Shown: one piece after another, positions 1-4,847 of the stretch
How positions within the stretch are numbered: position 1 is the stretch's first letter
Layout of the letters: each line of letters opens with the position of its first letter
Position numbers and translations under genes: made by a program
The notes under the pieces: generated by a model
Told to the model about the DNA's origin: nothing
The model's input: only the letters and a program-made list of their open reading frames with translations
The model's database searches: none
Assembly: GCA_902462325.1 (NCBI GenBank)
Contig: CABQBF010000068.1
Coordinates: 1 to 12,690 of the forward strand
Length of the DNA stretch: 12,690 nt
Reading direction: 5' to 3'
Source of the DNA: an uncultured Peptococcaceae bacterium
GTDB taxonomy: Bacteria; Bacillota; Peptococcia; Peptococcales; Peptococcaceae

Positions 1-167
1 ATGATTTTTTCAAAAGTATATTGATGCAAAATTACGCATGACGACCGCTCCTTTCGTGGGAGATTTTTGGTAATGCCCTTTACTCTAGTATATCCTATGT
101 TTGAGCGGTTGACTATATATTTCAACTTAACAGAACCATAAATTGTACGAGGAGAATAACTATGGGC
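1..167. other. Left flank, no convincing gene
   Basis: No open frame here resembles a protein. On the plus strand there is a well-placed GAGGAG (about 149-154) ahead of an ATG at 162, starting an eight-codon frame, MGKIRKPA, that ends at 188 inside the following hairpin. If the island model is right, this stretch is the original chromosome that lay downstream of guaA before the insertions. Confidence 0.4.
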
Positions 168-209
168 AAAATCCGAAAACCCGCTTAAAATGTGGATTCT
201 CGGATTTTT
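168..209 (-). terminator. Hairpin, probable displaced native guaA terminator
   Basis: A nine-base perfect stem, AAAATCCGA (168-176) with TCGGATTTT (200-208), encloses a 23-base loop. It is flanked by T runs on both sides, so it could stop transcription in either direction. Read on the minus strand it begins 7 bases after the TAA of the guaA-like 3' end copy at 216-226, where an intrinsic terminator of guaA would be expected. The real guaA stop at 4848 has no comparable hairpin after it. On the plus strand the hairpin overlaps the short frame MGKIRKPA, so an attenuator role is an alternative. The T run is slightly longer in the plus direction. Confidence 0.55.
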
Positions 210-215
210 ATCTAT

Positions 216-226
216 TATTCAAACTC
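216..226 (-). repeat. Candidate att site, copy 3 of guaA 3' end
   Basis: The minus strand reads GAGTTTGAATA, followed by A to give a TAA stop. It matches the last 11 bases of the guaA reading frame at 4849-4859 in 10 of 11 positions and the copy at 1522-1532 in all 11. It is followed by the hairpin at 168-209. I read it as the distal junction of a tandem insertion at guaA. The 11-base match alone is short; its value comes from the three-copy layout. Confidence 0.5.
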
Positions 227-364
227 GGCGTGTTCTTTGTCGTTATTAACTATATTTATTTAAGTTTTGTGCAAATACACACCTTTTTTACTTCAGTTAC
301 ATCATTTATTCTGGCTTGCTGATTTTCTGTTGCCAAAATGTTGCCATTTTATCAGACACTAACA
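227..364. other. Spacer between att copy 3 and the 64-codon gene
   Basis: No full gene is visible. The minus strand has a short frame (about 395-315) ending in SDKMATFWQQKISKPE, which reads like the tail of a protein but has no start or body; it may be a remnant. A direct repeat, TGTTGCCA, occurs at 328-335 and 339-346. Confidence 0.35.
328..346 (+). repeat. Short direct repeat TGTTGCCA x2
   Basis: TGTTGCCA occurs twice with an 11-base period, about one turn of the helix, separated by AAA. It lies about 100 bases from the candidate att copy at 216-226. Such spacing is compatible with an integrase arm-binding repeat or another protein-binding pair, but the copy number is only two, so chance cannot be excluded. 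Confidence 0.3.
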
Positions 365-559
365 CTATCTTTTCCGAAACAAATCGTCAAGTAACTTTGT
401 ATTATTCTCCTCTATTATTTCTGATATACCTTCGATCAATAGATCCACCAATTTGGTTATATAGTCATTATCTATATAATATTTCAAATCTGGATCCGAA
501 TTGATTTTTTCATATAGTTTTCTCTCAATCTCATGTTTTCTTAGTCCTTTGTTCAACAT
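365..559 (-). CDS. Small hypothetical protein, 64 aa
   Basis: I do not recognise this protein. It is 64 residues, highly charged and predicted to be largely helical, starting MLNKGLRKHEIERK and ending LLDDLFRKR. No membrane segment, signal peptide or Cys cluster is visible. The start is supported by GAGGG (within TATGAGGGATAATTATG) just ahead of the ATG, a site that lies inside the last codons of the upstream membrane-protein gene. Its stop is at 365-367, and the two genes are separated by only two bases, so they should be translated together. The tight coupling suggests a two-gene unit (membrane protein plus small soluble partner), possibly a defence or immunity pair, but nothing in the sequence proves a function. 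The AT-rich composition is like the rest of the accessory block. Confidence 0.6.
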   Translation of the reverse strand: MLNKGLRKHEIERKLYEKINSDPDLKYYIDNDYITKLVDLLIEGISEIIEENNTKLLDDLFRKR

Positions 560-561
560 AA

Positions 562-1397
562 TTATCCCTCATATTGTACTAGTACCTGCTTTATCAATAT
601 ACTCAGCATTTCAATGGTACGCTCTTGAATGTTGAGCCACTCTTTGTATTTCGTTCTAACTTCTATAACCATTGGGGCATTATCACATTTATAATATATC
701 TCATTGTTTACTTTTTCTCTTATAAATTCATCTATATTTTTTTCTTTCCCTAGTTCCATGGATTCATGGTATATATCAGTTTTATTTCGATTCAATATGT
801 CTCCAGATATAACACTCCCAATATTGATAATACTACAAGTGCCTAAATTATTGTCTTTTAAAACATCATTTAAAATATTTTGTATTTCTTCATTTGCCTT
901 ATACCGAACTGACTGATAGCGATGTACAGAGTCTTCCAATTGTTCCATTTGTTTAATCAAGATATTGGGAACCTCTAAATAACGAGTATCTGCTTTTATT
1001 CGCCCCATGCCGAAAACTGAGGATGGGGTAAAATAGTCTGTGTATCTTTTTTAAAAACAACATAATTAGGATATGGATTTTGTTGAAGAATGTTATTTTG
1101 AATATCTACCAACTCGTCATATAAGGGACTGTAAATAACATTTTTCCTTTTCACATTTTGCAATGCTCGCTGTTGCTTTGAATTAACCCAAACTGAACCC
1201 ATTAGCGAAAAAACACCACCAATTAAAGCGCCCAGCAATGTTCCAATAACTCCAAATAAAGTTGAATTACCAATAATTTTATCGCCATCTATTTGCAACG
1301 CACTAAATGTAACAACACCAACTAATGTTATTACTAATGCTACAATAATAACGATTCTATATTTACTTATAAAAAGCCTTAATTTTAATCGTTTCAT
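562..1397 (-). pseudogene. Two-TM membrane protein with cytoplasmic helical domain, frameshifted
   Basis: The gene starts at 1397 with a GAGG site 8 bases upstream. Residues about 14-34 and 47-71 are hydrophobic membrane segments, the second rich in Gly. A charged, helical region follows. The frame stops at 996, after the residues FSAWGE, but an overlapping frame carries on with GRIKADTRYLEVP and runs to 562. Joined at the GGGG run (about 1003-1006) the product would be about 278 residues; exactly one base is missing from the 836-base span. The second frame has an ATG at the junction (1008) but no ribosome binding site ahead of it, so an independent gene is less likely than a one-base loss or a -1 frameshift. 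The family is not known to me. The upstream promoter and the tightly coupled 64-codon gene downstream suggest a former two-gene operon. A sequencing error in the G run remains possible. Confidence 0.6.
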
Positions 1398-1428
1398 AAC
1401 AAAACCTCATATTAAGTATCGGCAACAA

Positions 1429-1434
1429 ATTATA
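1429..1434 (-). promoter_or_regulatory. Candidate -10 box for the membrane-protein gene
   Basis: The minus strand has a perfect TATAAT 32 bases ahead of the start at 1397. The best -35 at 17-base spacing is poor (TTACAA). It is the only promoter-like signal in the 123-base gap behind this gene. Confidence 0.45.
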
Positions 1435-1521
1435 TGTTTCCATCGAAATGTTTGTAATATTTATACAGCAGGCAATCCCATGGACTACCTGCCATATAAA
1501 ATAAATAATATAATCTTGTAC

Positions 1522-1532
1522 TATTCAAACTC
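1522..1532 (-). repeat. Candidate att site, copy 2 of guaA 3' end
   Basis: The minus strand reads GAGTTTGAATA, one substitution from the guaA end at 4849-4859. The likeness extends inward: over 18 bases (1523-1540 against 4850-4867) 15 positions agree. It would be the junction between two tandem insertions, or the far end of the Fic/GIY-YIG island. It is also the last codons of the broken small ORF, so the protein tail LEFE mirrors the GuaA tail IEFE. Confidence 0.55.
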
Positions 1533-1634
1533 TAGCATAGACATTGTTTCAACATCATCTTTTCTACATATTCTCCTGTTTTTAGTATCCTTAGTCCTTT
1601 CAATTCCTATCTTAAATTGCGTTCTCATAAATTT

Positions 1635-1656
1635 TAGAGCCAAAATAGAGCCAATA
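1635..1656 (+). repeat. 11-bp tandem duplication
   Basis: TAGAGCCAAAA is followed directly by TAGAGCCAATA, ten of eleven bases alike. The duplication changes the reading frame of the small minus-strand ORF that spans it, since 11 is not a multiple of three. Removing either copy restores a continuous 64-codon frame. Confidence 0.7.
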
Positions 1657-1697
1657 TTTGTTCTTCATCTGTGACATCTACATAATACACGAATAAT

Positions 1698-2362
1698 TCA
1701 AAATCCCATTCGTGCTCTAATATCATTTAACCATTCGCCTTTATATTTAAAGAACCTTGGACCCGCAATAGAGTATTTTTTACCTGATATCATTTTTGCC
1801 GTAGCTGTCAAAGACAATTCCTTTCCCTGATATTCTACTTTTCTATCTCCGATAACCTTACACTTAATATCCGGATTATCATAATACTCTATTTCTGCAC
1901 CTATTGGAATCTGGCACTTTGTAAATGAAAAATTCTCCGCTTTTTCATGGCTCTCTGTATCAATTTCCTGTGCCAATTCCTCTTCTTTTACCTCTGTTTC
2001 ATTCGGTACTATCAATTGCAATTTATCTTTACAATCGTGAATTTCAGCCATTGCCTCTAATATTGCATACGCTTCTTCCGGTTTCATTGCATAAAACTCA
2101 CGAACTCTTTTTTTTGTCCATTAAAATCATCAATCGAACGCAACTCCGGATTTAATTTATCTATAATTGAATGCAATTTTAAATCTGATAATCTGGAATT
2201 TACTTCGTATGTTGCATATACTCTGAAAGCAAATGGAATACACTCACTACGATTTAACTCCTTTAAACGCTTAGCCATATCATCTGCATATCCAATCTTC
2301 ACATAATCCGGAAAGGATGGATTTGTCAAAATATATATTACACCGTTTCTATCATTCATCAT
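1698..2362 (-). pseudogene. GIY-YIG (T5orf172-like) nuclease-family protein, split at an A8 tract
   Basis: The first frame starts at 2362 (or the adjacent ATG at 2359) behind AGGA and shows a GIY-YIG-like core: VIYILTN at residues 8-14, KIGYADD at 22-28, the conserved Arg at 32 and H64. It stops at 2084 after KKEFVSFMQ. The next frame carries the expected continuation RVREFYAMKPEEAYAILEA and a C-terminal domain (about 80 residues, ending GEWLNDIRARMGF). The switch falls at eight A's (minus strand, 2108-2115): nine would keep the frame, giving a 221-residue protein. The EFY glutamate, probably the catalytic metal ligand by family analogy, lies beyond the break. The internal ATG at 2087 has no good ribosome site. 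The zero frame reads CAA AAA AAA, a usable slippery run, so -1 frameshifting or transcriptional slippage could yield some full-length product. It follows the Fic gene by 28 bases, probably in the same operon. Confidence 0.75.
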
Positions 2363-2390
2363 TATTTCCTACTTTCATTAGTTTGCTCTG

Positions 2391-3476
2391 TTAAACCAAT
2401 ACTTTCCATTTTCCATATCTCTTGCCATTCACTCTGCGGATATATCCTTTTTCCTGTAAAGATTCCATAATTCTTTTTATGGTGCTAATGGATTTTCCGG
2501 TCTCCTCTACCAGTTCTTTTTGTTTAATAGATGGATTCTTTGAAACCAGTTCCAAAACCGCTAGTTCTTCCAAAGTACAGCCCAAAGTATCAAATTGAAA
2601 CTTTGAAACTTTAGAATTGATACTTTGGGAGCTATCAGCATCCACATAATCAATATGCATATATCGGTTCTTCAACTCGTAGTTGGTATCTAAAAGCAGA
2701 TTGCTAAAGAACATTTCCAAAAATTTCATGGTGGCATGAACGCCGTTTTGCAGATTATTATAATTTGCTCTTACCAATGCATTTCGGAAGTACCACGAGT
2801 TTTTCTCAAAGGTATCATTGTTTACTTTGAACCCAAATGTTTTCATATATCTAATCATAAAAACGGCTGTGGCTCTGGTGTTGCCTTCGCAGAACGGATG
2901 AATCTGCCAAATGTCAGAAGCAAACTTCGCCAAATGCCTTACCGATGCTTCTATGGACAAACCCTCATAAGAAAACTGTTTTTCTGCAGCAAAATCGTAA
3001 TCCATCGTATCTTTGATGCTATTCCAGGCTGCGTAAGTAACAGTATCGCCTTTCAGTATCCATTCCTTTTTTGTAATGTTGTACTTTCTGATTTGACCGG
3101 CGTGGTCAAACACGCCTTCAAACAATCTGCGGTGGATGGCCATCCATTCTGCCGGGGAAAACTGGAATGTTTTTTCGCCCAACAACTTTGCGATTCTTGT
3201 GGATACAATATCTGCTTCCTTGGTATCGTTTTCAATTTCGGTACGCTCATTACGCTGTTCATAGTAGCTATGAATACGATTCTGCGCTTCATCGATACTG
3301 ATTTTCCCCTCAATATGTTCTTTGGCGGTATCTAACAGATAAGCAGAAGTTTTTAAGCCATCTACCGCTTGCAAGCCGATTGCAGTCTGCCATGCTTTAC
3401 TTTTCTCAATTTGACCAGGTTCACCCTGTTTGATATATCCTTCAAGCTCAAATTGCCAGTTTTTTTCCGCTGACAT
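2391..3476 (-). CDS. Fic-domain protein, atypical motif, C-terminal winged helix
   Basis: This 361-residue protein has a central Fic fold with the motif HPFCEGNTR at residues 193-201. Compared with the canonical HPFxDGNGRxxR, Glu replaces Asp, Thr replaces the second Gly, and the second Arg is absent (Ala at 204). Fic enzymes usually transfer AMP or another nucleotide-linked group to a target hydroxyl; the changed nucleotide-binding loop makes that chemistry uncertain. Residues about 26-75 (AVDGLK ... HIEGKISIDEAQ) resemble a fused VbhA-type antitoxin segment, though the usual S/TxxxEG signature is not intact. Residues about 297-361 form a winged helix-turn-helix (IKQKELVEETGKSISTIKR), suggesting DNA binding or self-regulation. 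The start has GAGG 7 bases upstream. It begins 22 bases after the other Fic gene ends, so the pair is probably one transcript. Confidence 0.85.
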   Translation of the reverse strand: MSAEKNWQFELEGYIKQGEPGQIEKSKAWQTAIGLQAVDGLKTSAYLLDTAKEHIEGKISIDEAQNRIHSYYEQRNERTEIENDTKEADIVSTRIAKLLGEKTFQFSPAEWMAIHRRLFEGVFDHAGQIRKYNITKKEWILKGDTVTYAAWNSIKDTMDYDFAAEKQFSYEGLSIEASVRHLAKFASDIWQIHPFCEGNTRATAVFMIRYMKTFGFKVNNDTFEKNSWYFRNALVRANYNNLQNGVHATMKFLEMFFSNLLLDTNYELKNRYMHIDYVDADSSQSINSKVSKFQFDTLGCTLEELAVLELVSKNPSIKQKELVEETGKSISTIKRIMESLQEKGYIRRVNGKRYGKWKVLV

Positions 3477-3498
3477 ATCTGCACCTCATTTCCCTGCT

Positions 3499-4389
3499 TT
3501 AATACTGGATTCTAAAATAATCCAGATAAGCCTTATACTTATCCTGCGCCGTCAAGCATGTATCTGTCAGATAACCTTTTTCGTTATTCCATTCTTTCAA
3601 GCCGCGGTAGTAAAACAGCTTTAAATTGTCCTCAATGATAAACGGAACGATATTATATTTCAAGCACTCTTTGAACATGAGCAGTCTGCCCACTCGACCG
3701 TTACCATCCTGGAACGGATGAATCCGTTCCAACTTTACATGGAAATCCAGAATATCCTCAAAGGTCTTTTTTTCCTTGGCATTGTATTCTTTCAGCAATA
3801 CCTTTATCTTATCGGCAACTTCTTCTGGGAGGGCGGTATCCATGCCGCCAACCTCATTCGGCAGCTTCTTATAATCTCCGACAGCGAACCAATCTTTTCT
3901 GGAATCGCTGGTGCCGTTCTTCAGTATCAGATGAAGTTCCTTGATGAACTTCTCGGTTAATGCCATTTTTGCATTCTCAATAATCATGTCGATGCAGCGG
4001 AAATGGTTTGCTGTTTCGATCACATCGTCTACATTGAGAACTTCATTTTCCACTCCGATAGTATTGGTTTCAAATATATATCTGGTCTGATCATGCGTTA
4101 ATCGGCTACCCTCAATGTGATTTGAATTGTATGTCAGATCAATTTGTGTCTTATGGTAAATTCCACCGGAGTATTGATTTGCTTTTTGCTCTCTCAGAAT
4201 ATCTAATAAAGTAATAGCCTGCTCTTTTCTTTTATTGGTACGTTCCGGTTTCTCCGCATTTTCAGGAATGTTCCAAGTCTTGCCGGTAAGAAACGCACCG
4301 ATCACACGTCCCTGGGCGCAATAATTTCTCACACTGCGTTCCGACACATCCCATTTTTTTGCTATTTCAGTAACTGAAAGGTGTCGCAT
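3499..4389 (-). CDS. Fic family adenylyltransferase-type protein with N-terminal HTH
   Basis: The start at 4389 is chosen because GGAGG lies 7 bases ahead of that ATG (CCTCC at 4397-4401 on plus); an in-frame ATG at 4422 has no such site. From this start the protein is 296 residues. The N-terminus (HLSVTEIAKKWDVSERSVRNY) is a MerR/excisionase-like helix-turn-helix. An inhibitory helix follows with SNHIEG (about residues 89-94), the S/TxxxEG motif whose Glu blocks the ATP site in self-inhibited Fic proteins. The active-site motif HPFQDGNGRVGR (about 224-235) is complete, so activity as an AMP transferase on a protein target is expected once inhibition is released. It is the first gene after a recognisable promoter and is followed at 22 bases by a second, divergent Fic gene. 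Targets cannot be read from the sequence. Confidence 0.9.
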   Translation of the reverse strand: MRHLSVTEIAKKWDVSERSVRNYCAQGRVIGAFLTGKTWNIPENAEKPERTNKRKEQAITLLDILREQKANQYSGGIYHKTQIDLTYNSNHIEGSRLTHDQTRYIFETNTIGVENEVLNVDDVIETANHFRCIDMIIENAKMALTEKFIKELHLILKNGTSDSRKDWFAVGDYKKLPNEVGGMDTALPEEVADKIKVLLKEYNAKEKKTFEDILDFHVKLERIHPFQDGNGRVGRLLMFKECLKYNIVPFIIEDNLKLFYYRGLKEWNNEKGYLTDTCLTAQDKYKAYLDYFRIQY

Positions 4390-4433
4390 CTGCCATCCTC
4401 CGTTATAAATCGAATCAATCATTACATGAATTT

Positions 4434-4444
4434 ACTATAATAGT
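4434..4444. promoter_or_regulatory. Candidate operator palindrome at fic promoter
   Basis: ACTATAATAGT is a five-base inverted repeat around a central A. It overlaps the -10 box of the promoter at 4442-4471. Both Fic proteins downstream carry DNA-binding helices, so autoregulation here is plausible. The palindrome is AT-rich and short, so chance is a real alternative. Confidence 0.25.
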
Positions 4445-4471
4445 ATACCATATTATCGGCAATAAATCCAA
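4442..4471 (-). promoter_or_regulatory. Promoter of the Fic/GIY-YIG operon
   Basis: On the minus strand TTGGAT (4466-4471) and TATACT (4442-4447) are 18 bases apart, a SigA-type arrangement about 50 bases ahead of the chosen start. No other promoter is evident before the two Fic genes and the GIY-YIG gene, whose gaps are 22 and 28 bases, so one transcript is likely. Confidence 0.55.
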
Positions 4472-4677
4472 CATATTTTCACGTGTTCCTCTTTATTTTT
4501 GCCTTCATAGGAAATTTTATTCTAATCACTCACTTATCATTTTTATTCATTCTTGCCACCATCACATGAATAGAATGACAAGAAACGCCCCGTCCCATGC
4601 TCTTATTACTTTCATTAAACCTTTCAAAACTTGCATAAAAAGGCATATTCATCTCTTTAATACTCCATATCGCAATA

Positions 4678-4730
4678 ATAGAACAGACCTTGCAAATAAG
4701 ATTACTCTATACTCACAAGGTCTGTTCTAT
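4678..4730. repeat. 15-bp perfect inverted repeat
   Basis: ATAGAACAGACCTTG (4678-4692) pairs without mismatch with CAAGGTCTGTTCTAT (4716-4730) across a 23-base loop. No T run of terminator length follows on either side. It may be a transcription barrier, a miniature-element or IS-related structure, or a protein-binding site. It stands alone in an otherwise gene-poor stretch. Confidence 0.7.
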
Positions 4731-4793
4731 AGTTGGTTATATGATAATGTTTATTTATTCATTATGGTGCTTTGCTGGAAGTTATTGTAAAGA

Positions 4794-4840
4794 ATAAATT
4801 GAGTTGCACCAGAAATGATAAATTGGATTGCACTGTGACA
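4794..4840 (-). mobile_element. Possible IS end with repeated terminal motif
   Basis: ATAAATTGAGTTGCAC (4794-4809) and ATAAATTGGATTGCAC (4818-4833) agree in 14 of 16 positions, spaced 24 bases. Seen from the minus strand the outer copy starts at a tip TGTCACAGTGCAATCC at 4840, nine bases short of the guaA stop. A TGTCA-type tip with repeated internal binding sites recalls IS21-family ends, but no transposase gene or second end is present. Integrase arm-binding sites beside the guaA att core are an alternative reading. Confidence 0.3.
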
Positions 4841-4847
4841 TTTCATT

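Larger units (their letters stand above)
1521..1726 (-). pseudogene. Small ORF broken by an 11-bp tandem duplication
   Basis: A frame opens with ATG at 1726, overlapping the last 29 bases of the GIY-YIG gene, and runs MILEHEWDFELFVYYVDV... to DEEQILALFWL before a stop at 1641-1643. A second frame then continues LKFMRTQFKIGIERTK and ends ETMSMLEFE with TAG at 1521-1523. The 206-base span minus 11 equals 195 bases, giving 64 codons and a stop. The extra 11 bases are a tandem copy (1635-1645 and 1646-1656, 10 of 11 identical), and removing one copy joins the two frames exactly. I do not recognise the protein. A weak GGCG lies ahead of the start, and an in-frame stop immediately upstream fixes the earliest start. 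The last codons, LEFE-stop, coincide with the candidate att copy 2. Confidence 0.45.
4472..4847. other. Gene-poor stretch between fic operon and guaA
   Basis: No gene is convincing here. It contains a 15-bp perfect inverted repeat (4678-4730), a pair of 16-base direct repeats (4794-4833) and a possible insertion-sequence tip at 4840. A minus-strand frame of 40 codons (4652-4530, MNMPFYASFERFNESN...) has plausible amino acid content but no strong ribosome site and no family I know. The overlapping plus-strand frame 4566-4790 looks no better. Given its place right beside the guaA end, decayed mobile-element DNA is the likeliest content. Confidence 0.4.

Noticed and set aside
1476..1500. Imperfect inverted repeat GCAGG...CCTGC behind the membrane-protein gene
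   Set aside because: The stem is short with a mismatch and no T run; it adds nothing to the promoter call.
1480..1674. Plus-strand frame of 64 codons
   Set aside because: It lies antisense to the minus-strand small ORF, has no ribosome site, and its residues mirror the complementary frame.
2736..3335. Plus-strand frame of 199 codons
   Set aside because: It is antisense to the well-supported Fic gene and has no start signal or family resemblance.
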